DNA from: Streptomyces sp. NBC_00271
GTDB lineage: Bacteria > Actinomycetota > Actinomycetes > Streptomycetales > Streptomycetaceae
Assembly (NCBI RefSeq): GCF_036178845.1
Contig: NZ_CP108070.1
Coordinates: forward strand, 9,858,001 to 9,922,000
DNA length: 64,000 nt
Direction of reading: 5' to 3'
A program made the translations under genes and the position numbers. The first letter of the stretch is position 1, and each line of letters starts with the position of its first letter. This document shows, in pieces, positions 20,426-29,571 of the stretch. Under the pieces are notes generated by a model. It had not been told where the DNA came from and searched no databases. It saw only the letters and a program-made list of their open reading frames with translations.

Positions 20426-20758
20426 TCAGGACAGCTTGGCTACCGTCAGCAGGACGGCGGAGTCCTCGAGCGCCTCGAGGCTGTGGCGGGAGTCAGGGAC
20501 GATGAGCAGGTCCCCCGTGCGGCCCTCGCGCGACAGCTCACCTGCCGACAGTCGCACGTGCCCGTGCAAGACCTGCACCGTCGCCTCGCCCGGGTTCTCG
20601 TGCTCGGCGAGACTGGCGCCTTCGGTCATGCCGATGACTGTCTGACGCAGAACCGTCTCGCGGCCGCCATAGACGGTGTTCGCGGTGTGACCACCACCCG
20701 CGGCGGCTGCCAACTCCAGCTGTTGACGGGCCAGCACTTCCAGGGAGGTTCTCTGCAC
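20426..20758 (-). CDS. Small cupin-domain protein
   Basis: A 110-residue single cupin. Core strands read TVYGGRETVLRQTVIGMTEG, ASLAEHENPGEATVQVLHGH and RTGDLLIVPDSRHSLEALED, ending VLLTVAKLS. The His/Glu ligand set is present in AEHENPGEATVQ and the second-motif His in SRHS. This is a common short streptomycete protein, probably binding a small ligand or metal; no reaction is known. GTG 20758 gives the conserved-looking N-terminus VQRTSLEVLARQQLE. It borders the mobile-element debris. Confidence 0.87.
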   Translation of the reverse strand: MQRTSLEVLARQQLELAAAAGGGHTANTVYGGRETVLRQTVIGMTEGASLAEHENPGEATVQVLHGHVRLSAGELSREGRTGDLLIVPDSRHSLEALEDSAVLLTVAKLS

Positions 20759-20987
20759 CCCACCAGTCTCCCGATTCGATGAGCGAGGGCAACTCGGGGT
20801 GGCCCGGGCGGGCCACGTGGCAATGGGCCTCACCGGTGTGGTCCCGCGTCTCCCCGGGGTCGGGAGGCTTCCTCGTAGGCCGGTCCGGACCTGCTCGGCG
20901 CCTGCGGGGCGCGGCGGACTACCGCGGCTCGCCGACGAGCTGCTCGCCGTCGCCGACAGTCTCACGCGCCGACCGAGTGGCCGGACG

Positions 20988-22781
20988 TTACAGGGACTGC
21001 CGGTAGCCGAAGAATTCGTGGTCCTGGTTGTATCCCCCAAAGCCGCTGCCGATGTCGGAGAAGTCGGCGACGAACTCGATCTCCTTGATCCATTTGACCT
21101 GTTTGAAGCCGAGTTCGAGCTCGTTGCGCAGCCGTAGCGGCGCGCCGTGGCCGAATGGCAGCGGTTGGTCGTTCATGTCGTAGGCGAGCATGGCGAGCTT
21201 GCTGCGCATGTGTTCGATGGGGTGGGCGTCGTAGTAGGTACCGCCGTCGGAGCCTTCTCCCAGGGAGTAGAACACCACCCATTTGGCCTGCGGGTCGGGG
21301 TTGACCAGGTCGAGGATCGTGGCCATGGACACGCCGCCCCATTTGGCGACACCGGACCAGCCCTGGATGCAGAAGTGCTGGGTGATCTGCTCGTGCGCGG
21401 ACAGTTTCCTCAGGTCGTCGAGGGACAGCTCGACCGGGTGGGCGACCAGGCCGCCGATGCGCAGCCGGTAGTCGGCGAAACCGCCGGACTGCAGGGCCTT
21501 GTACTCGGCGGAGTCGGGGTAGCGGCCGTTGTGCCAGAAGTAGGGGGAGATGTCCTTCTCGGTGTACTCGCCGGGGGAGACATCGAGGTGTTCGAACAGG
21601 CGCTGGACGGGGCCTATGAGGGTGTATCCGACGCGCTGCACGACCCGGGGGTGACGCAGGGTCAGCGGTGTGGCCGCGACCCAGGCGGCGACGACCACCG
21701 CCATCCAGCCGAGGAAGATCCACAAGCCGAGCCAGCTGCTGTCGTTGCGCCCGCTGTCGATGTGGTTGAGGTTGGTGAGCAGACCGGTGGTGAAGACCAG
21801 GCTCACGTGGATCACGATGAACAGCACGAACCAGGTGAAGACCAGGAAGTGCACAGACCGGGCGGTCTGGATGCTCAGCACCCGGCTGAGCCGCTTGAAG
21901 CGGGTCGACAGCGCCGGTGACATACCCAGCCCGGTGATCAACGCAAGGGGAGCCGCGACGAAGACCGTGACGAAGTAGGCGAGCAGTTGGAGCCCGTTGT
22001 ACGCCACCCAGCCGTTCTCCCGCGGCCAGTCCAGCGACAAGTACTGGATGGCCACAGAAGCGGCGTTGGGCAAGACGCTCCAGCTGGTGGGGACCAGGCG
22101 TTTCCACTGCGGGGTGGCGAACAGCATCACGTAGAAGACGAGACCATTGAGCAGCCACAGCGTGTTCACCCCCAGGTGCCACCATCGGGCCAGACCGATC
22201 GAGTGCCGGATCCCGGGGAGGCCGACCCCGCGGGGCACGCCGATCGAGTCCTGCTTCGCGGTCCACAGCGGGTCGGCGGAGACGGGCTCTTGCATCCGGA
22301 ACCATTCCCGCCCCGGGGTGCTGTGCCGGGTCCAGTACAGGCGCGGATGATCGGCCAGGATCTGCAGGCCCGACCGCAGGGTGAACAGCATGAAGAACAC
22401 GTTGAAGAAGTGCGACCACCGTGCCCATGACGGAACGCCCAGGTAGGCGCCGTCGCGATCCGCGCGCGGATCGATGCCGGGATACTCGGCGATGAACCGC
22501 TGCACCGACGGCATGCCCCGCAGTCCCTTCGCCGCGGCGACGCACCCCAGCAAACCCACGAAGCCGATCGGCAGCAGCCACAGCAGGTTGAACCACCTGC
22601 TGCCCAAGCGCACCCGCGGAGCGACCCCGCTGGAAGCCGGAACAGAGCCCGCCCAGGTCGTCACGTCGACGACGTCGTCACCTCGCGTCAGGTTCGAGCG
22701 GAAACCTCCGGGGGGCTGGGAGGAGGCACCCGACGCGTGCGGCAGCGCACCGTCACCCGTCACGTGCTCGTCATCGGACAT
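20988..22781 (-). CDS. Membrane-anchored molybdopterin-dependent oxidoreductase (sulfite oxidase/YedY-like domain)
   Basis: A 597-residue two-part protein. The N-terminal half has about five hydrophobic helices (FNLLWLLPIGFVGLLGCVAA; NTLWLLNGLVFYVMLF; LQLLAYFVTVFVAAPLALI; FLVFTWFVLFIVIHVSLVF; LWIFLGWMAVVVAAWVA) resembling a cytochrome b561-type anchor with several His. The C-terminal half (about 390-597) is an oxidoreductase molybdopterin-binding domain with the likely Mo-ligating Cys in TQHFCIQGWSGVAKWGGV. It probably passes electrons between a periplasmic-side substrate and the membrane; substrate unknown. ATG 22781 has GGGAGG 8 bases upstream. Confidence 0.88.
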   Translation of the reverse strand: MSDDEHVTGDGALPHASGASSQPPGGFRSNLTRGDDVVDVTTWAGSVPASSGVAPRVRLGSRWFNLLWLLPIGFVGLLGCVAAAKGLRGMPSVQRFIAEYPGIDPRADRDGAYLGVPSWARWSHFFNVFFMLFTLRSGLQILADHPRLYWTRHSTPGREWFRMQEPVSADPLWTAKQDSIGVPRGVGLPGIRHSIGLARWWHLGVNTLWLLNGLVFYVMLFATPQWKRLVPTSWSVLPNAASVAIQYLSLDWPRENGWVAYNGLQLLAYFVTVFVAAPLALITGLGMSPALSTRFKRLSRVLSIQTARSVHFLVFTWFVLFIVIHVSLVFTTGLLTNLNHIDSGRNDSSWLGLWIFLGWMAVVVAAWVAATPLTLRHPRVVQRVGYTLIGPVQRLFEHLDVSPGEYTEKDISPYFWHNGRYPDSAEYKALQSGGFADYRLRIGGLVAHPVELSLDDLRKLSAHEQITQHFCIQGWSGVAKWGGVSMATILDLVNPDPQAKWVVFYSLGEGSDGGTYYDAHPIEHMRSKLAMLAYDMNDQPLPFGHGAPLRLRNELELGFKQVKWIKEIEFVADFSDIGSGFGGYNQDHEFFGYRQSL

Positions 22782-23225
22782 GCCATCGACCTCCCGTGCC
22801 GGACCCCACGCCTTTGCACCGGCCGCAAGGCTGCAGTGACCGAGCCCACCGCAAGGGTGGGCGGATCCATCTGACCACCTGAGGCAGAGACCCGCACGTG
22901 CGACGATCAGGGCAACGCAGCACAACCTGGTCGCGACGACGTGGTGGCTCGCGCGGTTGCACGTCCAGTCGCCTCTCATCGAGCTCTGACCCCGTACCCT
23001 CGTCGCGGTGGGGAGTGAACGACCGGACCTGCTGGGCCTGTTGGAGCGTCGCCGCCCGCGCATGGCCCAGGACGACGTCAGGCCCTCGTCCTGCTTCCCG
23101 GTCGGTCATGGGCGCGGCGGCCATGTACGGAGCGCACGCGGCACCGATGGAGGGTTTCGTAACGCGGTTGCCTCGTGGGTCGTCCGTGCGATCCCATGGG
23201 CCGTCACAGGCGCCATGCTCACGCC
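22782..23225. other. Divergent promoter region
   Basis: 444 bases between the molybdopterin oxidoreductase and the intradiol dioxygenase, which are transcribed away from each other. Open frames exist on both strands but lack ribosome sites and have no recognisable product. No clear operator was seen. Confidence 0.5.
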
Positions 23226-24029
23226 ATGACTGACATCCCCCACCACAACACCGCAGAACCGCAGCGCGGCCTCGAGCCGTCGGACGTTCCCGCAGGTGCC
23301 ACCCGCAGGTCCGTCATAGCCACCCTGGGCGGCGCCACCCTCGGGGTGGTCGCGCTGGGTCTCGCCGCCACGCAGGCGACCGCCGCCACCGAGCACCAGG
23401 CCGCGGCCCGGCCGGCTGCCGCCTGTGTCCTCACGCCCGAGCAGACCGAGGGACCCTACTACCTGGACCTGGAGACGGTCCGCAAGGACATCACGGAGGG
23501 GAAGGCGGGTGTTGCGCTGACTCTCCGCGTGACGGTGGTCGACGCAGCGACCTGCGCCCCGCTGCCCCAGGCGGCGGTCGACATCTGGCACTGCGACGCC
23601 CTCGGTGTCTACTCCGGCTATGTCGCTGGTGGTTCCACCCCGGACACCACCTTCCTGCGCGGCGTGCAGCTGACCGACTCCGCCGGTGTTGCGGAGTTCA
23701 CCACCGTCTACCCCGGCTGGTACGTCGGCCGGGCCCTCCACATCCACGTCAAGACGCATGTGGGAGGCAGCGTGTCCAACGGGACATACCACGGCGGCCA
23801 CGTGTCCCATACGGGCCAGCTCTACTTCCCGGAGGCGTACAACACCAGGATCGCCGCCCTGTCCCCGTACCGGAACAACACGGTCACCCGCACCCTCAAC
23901 GCGCGGGACGGCATCTACCGGAACGGGGGATCCTCGACCCTGCTGACCCTCTCCCAGGCAGGCAGCGACCTCGGCAAGGGAGTGACCGGAACCGTCGTAC
24001 TCGGCATCGACCCCGCCACCACCCCCTGA
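23226..24029 (+). CDS. Secreted intradiol ring-cleavage dioxygenase family protein
   Basis: A 267-residue protein with a twin-arginine-type leader (TRRSVIATLGGATLGVVALG, residues 27-46) and a dioxygenase C domain. The entry LTPEQTEGPYYLD is the hallmark, and iron ligands fit PLPQAAVDIWHCDALGVYSGY (Tyr), TVYPGWYVGRALHIHVK (Tyr and His-x-His). Such exported enzymes open catechol-like rings, for instance lignin-derived aromatics; the native substrate is unknown. Monocistronic, with no other aromatic-degradation genes next to it. Confidence 0.92.
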   Translation: MTDIPHHNTAEPQRGLEPSDVPAGATRRSVIATLGGATLGVVALGLAATQATAATEHQAAARPAAACVLTPEQTEGPYYLDLETVRKDITEGKAGVALTLRVTVVDAATCAPLPQAAVDIWHCDALGVYSGYVAGGSTPDTTFLRGVQLTDSAGVAEFTTVYPGWYVGRALHIHVKTHVGGSVSNGTYHGGHVSHTGQLYFPEAYNTRIAALSPYRNNTVTRTLNARDGIYRNGGSSTLLTLSQAGSDLGKGVTGTVVLGIDPATTP

Positions 24030-24192
24030 CGCACCTGGATGCCTGCGGTGGCCGGCCCTGCCACGGGGTCGGACATCGCACGCGCGACTGCGGCCGCACT
24101 GCTCCTGCCGAAGCCGACCCGCGCAGTCTTCGTAGAGACACATGGCTGAAGGCGATGGTTTCGTTCCGGGGCGGTACGGCCAGGAAACGGGG

Positions 24193-26652
24193 ATGAGCCG
24201 GAGTCGAACGTGTGATGTGTGCGGTGCGACGTTGATCGTGAGCCCGCACGGGGGTCGGCCGGCTCGATACTGCTCCAGCGCCTGCCGGCAGCTGGCGTTT
24301 CGGCGACGGGCGGCTTCGGGTGTCACGCCTGCGGTCTCGACGGCCGGTGGGAGCGTCCTGCCGCCGGCGCTCGACTCCTTCGTCGGTCGCCGGCACGAGT
24401 TGTCGGGCCTGCGTACCCTCCTGAGGAGCTCGCGCCTCCTCACGCTGACCGGTGCGGGCGGTGTGGGCAAGACCCGGCTGGCGCTGGAGTTCGCCAAGGG
24501 ATTACCGAAGCGCTTCGCACGAGTCGACCTCGTGGAACTCGCCTCACTCCAAGACAGCACGCTGGTGACGCAGTCCCTGGCCGCCGCGCTGGGGGTGGGC
24601 GAACGAGCGGGCCGGACCGGCGTCGACGTGCTGGTCCGGGCGATCGGTGACGCCTCCCGGGTGCTGATTCTGGACAACTGCGAGCATCTGGCCGAGCCGT
24701 GCGCCCGGCTGGCGGCGACCCTGCTGGGCCGCTGCCCCCGTCTGCGGATCCTGGCCACCAGCCGGGAGGCCCTGAGGGTGCCCGGAGAGACCGTGTTCCG
24801 GGTCGGCGAGCTGTACCTGCCGCCGGCCGACGCCGGAGACGATGCGACGGCCCTCATGCAGTCCGATGCCGTACGGCTCTTCGTCGACCGCGCCGCGAGC
24901 AACTCCCCGGGGTTCACGCTCCATCGCGGCAACGGCCACCTGGTGGCCGAGATCTGCCGGCGCCTGGACGGCCTGGCGCTCGCCGTCGAACTCGCCGCCC
25001 GCCACGTCGGTGCGCTCGCGCTGAGCGACATCCTGGCAGGGCTGGACGACCAGTTCTCCCAGCTGGACCTTCTGACCGGGGGAAGCAGAACCGGACCCGC
25101 ACGCCACAGCGGGTTCGCCGCAGCGGTCGACTGGAGCCATCGGCTGCTGGATCCGGCCGAGCAGGCGGTCTTCCGGCGCCTTTCGGTCCTGGTCGGCGGG
25201 TTCGACGCGACCGCTGCGCAAGCAGTCTGCGCCGGTGACGGCATAGGCCGGCGGCAGGTCTTCCGCATCCTGTGCGCCCTGGAAGCGAAGTCGCTCGTCG
25301 TACGTCTGCCGGGAGAGACGGCGCCCACACGTTTCAGGCAGTTGAGCGCCATCCGTGTCTGCGCCCTGGACCGTCTGCGTGCATCCGGCGAGCTGCACGC
25401 CACCCTGCGCCGGGCGCTCGCGTGGCTGACCGAGTTGGCCGGGCGGGGCCGCGGGGAGGTGTTCGCCGACCAGGCCGGCAGCCCGCTCGCGGCGGAACGG
25501 GACAATCTCGTCTCGGTACTGGCCTGCAGCGCCGGCCACGGCGATGCCGTCCTGGTGCGGCTGACACTGGAACTGGCGCGTGTGCACTACCAGCAGGAGC
25601 AGCCGTCGGCCGCCCGTGCGCTGCTCACCGGACTACTGCGGGGAGCGGGGGGCCGGGCGCTGGGTGGGCAGGTGCCGGCGCTCGCCGCACGTGTGGCCTG
25701 CCAGCAGGCCGATCTGGACGAGGCGCTGCGCCTGGGGGAGCAGGCGGTGCAGAGCGAGCGGATGCGTCGTGACGCCGCCGGACTGGCCAATGCCCTGGAC
25801 GCCCGGGCGGCGGCGCGACTGTGCCGGGGTGAGTTCGCCGAGGCCGTCGCGGATCTGAGGGAGTGCCTGGAGGTCGTCGCTTCCCCCAGCAGGCCACAGG
25901 ACACTGCTTGGTGCACCCATCACCTGGCCTGGGCGCTGCTTCAGGCCGGCGGGGAGCTGGAGGCCGACGAACTGATGTCACGGTGTCTACCCGTGCTGAG
26001 GCAGCAAGCGCCATGGCCTCGGACCGCGGCCGCGCTGCACACCGCGGGGGCCGTACGGCTGGCCTTGGGGCGTCTGCGCAGCGCGGAGACCTTGTTCGCC
26101 GAGGTGCTGCGGATCGCTCCAGGGGCCAGTTTCCATGCCCTGTACCCCGTGGAGGGCCTGGCCCTCGTGGCCGCGGAGAGCGGCGACATGCAGCGTGCGC
26201 TGCGGCTGTACGAGGCGAGCGTGCGGGCGCGGCGCCGCCTGGACACGGAGCCCGAGGCTCCCTGGTGGCACAGGATGGAACAGGCGGCGGCGCGTGCCCG
26301 GACACGGCTGTCGGCAGCGGCGCAGGACGCAGCCGTCGCCGGTGCCCGTGGGCTGCGCGGAGAGCGGCTGGTCGCGTACGCGCTCGGCGCAGGGAGCGGC
26401 GAGGACCGAACGAGGCGCGATGTCCGCGCCACCGACGAGCGGCTCCGGCTCACCGTAAGGGAGTCCACGGTGGCCGAACTGGTCGCCGAAGGGCTGACCA
26501 ACCGGCAGATCGCGGACCGGCTCGGCCTTTCGATCCACACGGTCGCCACGCACCTGGACAAGGTCCGCGACAAGCTGGGCCTGCGCTCTCGCACGCAGAT
26601 CGCACTGTGGGCAGCCGCACGGACCGAGGGTGGGTGCACAGCCCGGCGGTGA
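24193..26652 (+). CDS. Large ATPase-type LuxR-family regulator with N-terminal zinc finger and a TTA codon
   Basis: An 819-residue regulator in three parts. A Cys4 finger CDVCG...RYCSSAC (residues 8-37) comes first. An NB-ARC-like ATPase follows, with Walker A TGAGGVGKTRLAL (about 86-98) and VLILDNCEHLAEPCARL. After a TPR-like middle, a C-terminal LuxR HTH reads TVAELVAEGLTNRQIADRLG and LSIHTVATHLDKVRDKLG. ATG 24193 has AGGAA upstream; ATG 24142 would add 17 residues without a ribosome site. Leu104 is encoded by TTA (24502-24504), so translation probably depends on the bldA tRNA. Target genes are unknown; the dioxygenase and cox block are the neighbours. Confidence 0.9.
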   Translation: MSRSRTCDVCGATLIVSPHGGRPARYCSSACRQLAFRRRAASGVTPAVSTAGGSVLPPALDSFVGRRHELSGLRTLLRSSRLLTLTGAGGVGKTRLALEFAKGLPKRFARVDLVELASLQDSTLVTQSLAAALGVGERAGRTGVDVLVRAIGDASRVLILDNCEHLAEPCARLAATLLGRCPRLRILATSREALRVPGETVFRVGELYLPPADAGDDATALMQSDAVRLFVDRAASNSPGFTLHRGNGHLVAEICRRLDGLALAVELAARHVGALALSDILAGLDDQFSQLDLLTGGSRTGPARHSGFAAAVDWSHRLLDPAEQAVFRRLSVLVGGFDATAAQAVCAGDGIGRRQVFRILCALEAKSLVVRLPGETAPTRFRQLSAIRVCALDRLRASGELHATLRRALAWLTELAGRGRGEVFADQAGSPLAAERDNLVSVLACSAGHGDAVLVRLTLELARVHYQQEQPSAARALLTGLLRGAGGRALGGQVPALAARVACQQADLDEALRLGEQAVQSERMRRDAAGLANALDARAAARLCRGEFAEAVADLRECLEVVASPSRPQDTAWCTHHLAWALLQAGGELEADELMSRCLPVLRQQAPWPRTAAALHTAGAVRLALGRLRSAETLFAEVLRIAPGASFHALYPVEGLALVAAESGDMQRALRLYEASVRARRRLDTEPEAPWWHRMEQAAARARTRLSAAAQDAAVAGARGLRGERLVAYALGAGSGEDRTRRDVRATDERLRLTVRESTVAELVAEGLTNRQIADRLGLSIHTVATHLDKVRDKLGLRSRTQIALWAAARTEGGCTARR

Positions 26653-26702
26653 GCACCTGGAACAGGGGAAGCTCGGCCTCTCGATGCGGCTCTGCCGCAC
26701 AT

Positions 26703-26936
26703 GTCCATACCCTGGTCCGGATGTCGTGCGCGAGTCAGGTGGAAGGCCCGTCACTGGTGCAGCGTCAGCCGGCAAGCGGTCAGAGTGAATCCGTCTATGA
26801 CTGGTGGGCGTCAGCTGGAGAGCGAGCCACAGTAGGCCGGAAGAAGGCCCTTGACCTGCGAAAAGCAGGCAGGGAGCTCAATTCAGGGAGTTCTGAATGC
26901 TTCGTACCGTATTCAAGTCCAAGATCTAGTATTCGG
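26703..26936 (+). pseudogene. Vestigial panD copy: leader, ribosome site and first 10 codons
   Basis: The region parallels the 5' end of the intact panD at 35164. It keeps the upstream TACCCTGGT block (26708), GCCCTTGACCTGC (26847-26859), a CCTGC/GCAGG hairpin (26855-26869), a GGGAG ribosome site and ATG 26897 opening MLRTVFKSKI, then TAG at 26927-26929. Beyond that point no panD sequence continues. Base changes inside the codons are mostly synonymous, suggesting an older paralogue rather than a fresh duplication. Confidence 0.8.
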
Positions 26937-27096
26937 ACGTTTGCGCAGGTCAGGGGCATGACGGTGCCCGTTCGGGCCAGCAAGAGGGCGGCATGCGTCG
27001 CAGCGGTGTCCCCGCCTGCTTTCGACAGACGGCCCGACAGCCCGCCCGCGGCATGGCGTCCTTCTTCAAGGACTGCGGCTGTGCCAGCCTGCTCTC

Positions 27097-28053
27097 TCAC
27101 GTGCCCCAGAGGGTGACGTACACCGGGGGCCGGAACCGGGAGGGTGGGACGCCGGTGCCGGGCGCGCGCATGATGCGGGTCGCTGCGGGCGTGTGCAGGA
27201 AGTGCAGGAACGCGTCGGTGGCCGGGGAACGATGCTCGGGCTGCAGGACGGTGGCGTGCCACGTGGCGTCCGACGGCGTGGCAGGGGTCTCCAGTATGCG
27301 CAGCTCGTCACGCCGGATGCGGGGCGACACCAGATGAGCCAACGCCGGTGCCACCCCCGCGCCCTCGGCGGCGGCCGCCCAGGTCGCGGCCTGGTTGGGG
27401 AACACCCGCACGTGTCCCTCGGCCACTCCGAGCCGACGCAGCAGCCGCCCGGAGTCCGCGTCCGGATCGGTTCCGGAGGAATCGACCAGCCACGACCACC
27501 GCGGCGGCGGACCGGGCGGCCGCGGCGACCCGGCGCCGATCACCACGACCAACCGGGTGCGGAACAGCGGCTCGCAGACCAGTTCGCCCCTGCGGGCGGC
27601 GCCAAGACACGGCCCGAGCGCGACGTCGGCCAGCCGGTTCTCCACCAGCACACGTATCTCGTTGCCGGCGGCCACCCCGAACGAGGTCTCGGTCCTGCGC
27701 CCCGAGCGACAGGCGAAGGCCTCCACGAGCGACGGGAGCACGAACTCGGCCAGCGCGCTCGTGGCGACGACCCGCAGTTCGTCGGGCGCACCCCGGGCCG
27801 CCCGCACCGCAGCCTCGGCTTCAGCGCTCAGTGCGACCATCCGCGACGCGACCGGCAGCAGCCGCGCCCCGGCGGGCGTCAGACGCATCCCACCACCGCC
27901 GGTGCGCCGGATGAGTGGATCGCCGAAGTGGGTGCGCAGCGCGGCGAGCGCCTGTGACACCGCGGACTCGCTCACGTTCAGAGTCCGCGCCGCGGCGCCC
28001 ACCGAACCGAGCCGGGCAACCAGCACGAAGGTACTGAGCTGCGTAACGGTCAC
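27097..28053 (-). CDS. LysR-family transcriptional regulator of the cox block
   Basis: A 318-residue LysR protein. The N-terminal winged HTH reads MTVTQLSTFVLVARLGSVGA then AARTLNVSESAVSQALAALRTHFGDPLI, followed by a substrate-binding domain (about 90-300; VATSALAEFVLPSLVEAF, VALGPCLG). GTG 28053 is the start. It is divergent from coxM, 116 bases away, with a T-N11-A dyad between them, so it is the likely activator or repressor of CO dehydrogenase. The effector is unknown. Confidence 0.93.
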   Translation of the reverse strand: MTVTQLSTFVLVARLGSVGAAARTLNVSESAVSQALAALRTHFGDPLIRRTGGGGMRLTPAGARLLPVASRMVALSAEAEAAVRAARGAPDELRVVATSALAEFVLPSLVEAFACRSGRRTETSFGVAAGNEIRVLVENRLADVALGPCLGAARRGELVCEPLFRTRLVVVIGAGSPRPPGPPPRWSWLVDSSGTDPDADSGRLLRRLGVAEGHVRVFPNQAATWAAAAEGAGVAPALAHLVSPRIRRDELRILETPATPSDATWHATVLQPEHRSPATDAFLHFLHTPAATRIMRAPGTGVPPSRFRPPVYVTLWGT

Positions 28054-28079
28054 TATCCGATTTTCTCGCGTTTAGGGCG

Positions 28080-28095
28080 ATAAGTGAATGCTTAT
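28080..28095. promoter_or_regulatory. Candidate LysR operator upstream of coxM
   Basis: ATAAGTGAATGCTTAT is a perfect dyad (ATAAG-N6-CTTAT) containing the T-N11-A core typical of LysR binding sites, in the LysR/coxM divergent gap, 27 bases from the LysR start and 75 bases from coxM. Confidence 0.7.
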
Positions 28096-28169
28096 ACACC
28101 CATTGCGTGACCGGTGTGGAAGAGCGCAGCATCGATGCAGCAACGGGCACAGCGTGTGAGGAGGGCCCG

Positions 28170-29042
28170 ATGCAGGTTCCGGCCGCATTCCAGTACGAGA
28201 GGGCCACCAGCCTCGAGCAGGCGATCGAGCTGCTCACGCGCTACGGCCCCGAGGCCCGGGTAGTGGCGGGCGGACACAGTCTGCTGCCGATGATGAAGCT
28301 GCGGCTGGCCCAGCCCGAAGCCCTGATCGACATCAACGACCTCGGCGAGCTGGCGTTGATCCGGGTGGACGGGCACGACCTGGCCGTAGGAGCGATGGTC
28401 CGCCACGCGGAGCTGCTGGCCTCGCCGGTTGTCGGCGAACACTTCCCCATCCTGAGGGACGCGGAACGGGTCATCGCCGATCCGCTCGTCCGCAACCGGG
28501 GCACCGTGGGCGGCTCGCTGTGCCAGGCCGATCCGTCGGAGGACCTGTCCGCCGCGTTCTCAGCCCTGCGGGCGACCCTGGTCGCCCAGGGCCCGGGAGG
28601 CAGGCGCACCATCGGGATCAGGGAGTTCTTCCTCGGGCCGTACGAGACCGCGCTGAACGAAGCGGAGCTCTTGGTGGAGATCCGAGTGCCCATCCGTTCG
28701 CACGCCAGCGCCTACCGCAAGGTCGAGCGAAGGGTGGGCGACTGGGCGGTCGTCGCCGCGGGAGCGGTGCTGGAGATCTCCGACGGCGTCATCACCGAGG
28801 CGGGGATCGGACTGACCGCGGTGGGTGCCCGACGGTTCGTGGCCGAGCAGGCGGAGGACTTCCTGCGCGGCGGACGGCCGGACGACGAGGGCTTCGCCGA
28901 GGCGGGCCGGATCGCCGCGCAGGAGTGCAGGCCGACGGCCGACCAGCGCGGCCCGGTCGACTACAAGCGGCATCTGGCCGGGGAGCTCACCACGCGGGCG
29001 CTGCGCGCCGCCGCCGCGCGTGCCCAGGGGCAGGAGGCGTGA
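28170..29042 (+). CDS. coxM: Carbon monoxide dehydrogenase medium subunit (FAD)
   Basis: A 290-residue FAD-binding subunit of the molybdenum hydroxylase family. FAD motifs are AGGHSLLPMMKLRL (about 40-53) and RNRGTVGGSLCQADPSED (about 109-126); a CO_deh_flav_C domain follows (SAYRKVERRVGDWAVVAAGA). It passes electrons from the iron-sulfur subunit to the quinone pool. ATG 28170 is preceded by GAGGAGGG. First gene of the coxM-S-L-F-D-E operon; coxS starts one base after its stop. Confidence 0.95.
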   Translation: MQVPAAFQYERATSLEQAIELLTRYGPEARVVAGGHSLLPMMKLRLAQPEALIDINDLGELALIRVDGHDLAVGAMVRHAELLASPVVGEHFPILRDAERVIADPLVRNRGTVGGSLCQADPSEDLSAAFSALRATLVAQGPGGRRTIGIREFFLGPYETALNEAELLVEIRVPIRSHASAYRKVERRVGDWAVVAAGAVLEISDGVITEAGIGLTAVGARRFVAEQAEDFLRGGRPDDEGFAEAGRIAAQECRPTADQRGPVDYKRHLAGELTTRALRAAAARAQGQEA

Positions 29043-29043
29043 C

Positions 29044-29571
29044 ATGCGGATCACGGTGACCGTGAACGGCGAGCAGCACACGAGGGACGTGGAACCCAGG
29101 CTGCTGCTCGTGCACTTCCTGCGCGACGAACTCGGACTCACCGGCACCCACTGGGGCTGCGACACCTCCAACTGCGGGGTGTGCACCGTCTGGCTGGACG
29201 CGACGCCGGTCAAGTCCTGCACCGTACTCGCGGTGATGGCCGACGGCCACGAGGTGCGGACCGTCGAGGGCCTGGCGCACGGGGCCGAACTCGACCCGGT
29301 GCAACAGGGATTCATCGCCTGCCACGGGCTGCAGTGCGGCTTCTGCACGCCGGGGATGATGTTGACGGCACGCTGGCTGCTCGACCACGACGCGGATCCG
29401 TCGGAGGAGGACATCCGCGAGGCCATCTCCGGACAGATGTGCCGCTGCACCGGTTACGAGAACATCGTGCGCTCCATCCGCTGGGCCGCCGAGCACGGCG
29501 GTGGGGCGCAGACCGCGGACGCAGCCGCGGACACCGAGCCGGCGCCCGGCCGCGAGGAGGTGCGGGCATGA
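29044..29571 (+). CDS. coxS: Carbon monoxide dehydrogenase small subunit (2Fe-2S)
   Basis: A 175-residue protein with an N-terminal plant-type ferredoxin cluster (GCDTSNCGVC and a later Cys in KSCTVLA) and a C-terminal all-helical cluster domain (GLQCGFCTPGMM and GQMCRCTGYENI). These are the two 2Fe-2S sites that relay electrons from the Mo centre to CoxM. The last 25 residues are a Gly/Ala/Glu-rich tail slightly longer than usual. Its stop overlaps the coxL start (ATGA). Confidence 0.96.
   Translation: MRITVTVNGEQHTRDVEPRLLLVHFLRDELGLTGTHWGCDTSNCGVCTVWLDATPVKSCTVLAVMADGHEVRTVEGLAHGAELDPVQQGFIACHGLQCGFCTPGMMLTARWLLDHDADPSEEDIREAISGQMCRCTGYENIVRSIRWAAEHGGGAQTADAAADTEPAPGREEVRA

Noticed and set aside
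19011..20645. A 544-codon frame across the mobile-element region as one gene
   Set aside because: It strings together unrelated fragments in several true frames and has no start signal; treated as pseudogene pieces.
22898..23233. Overlapping open frames between the molybdopterin enzyme and the dioxygenase
   Set aside because: Arg/Ser/Pro-rich shadow-type translations without start signals.
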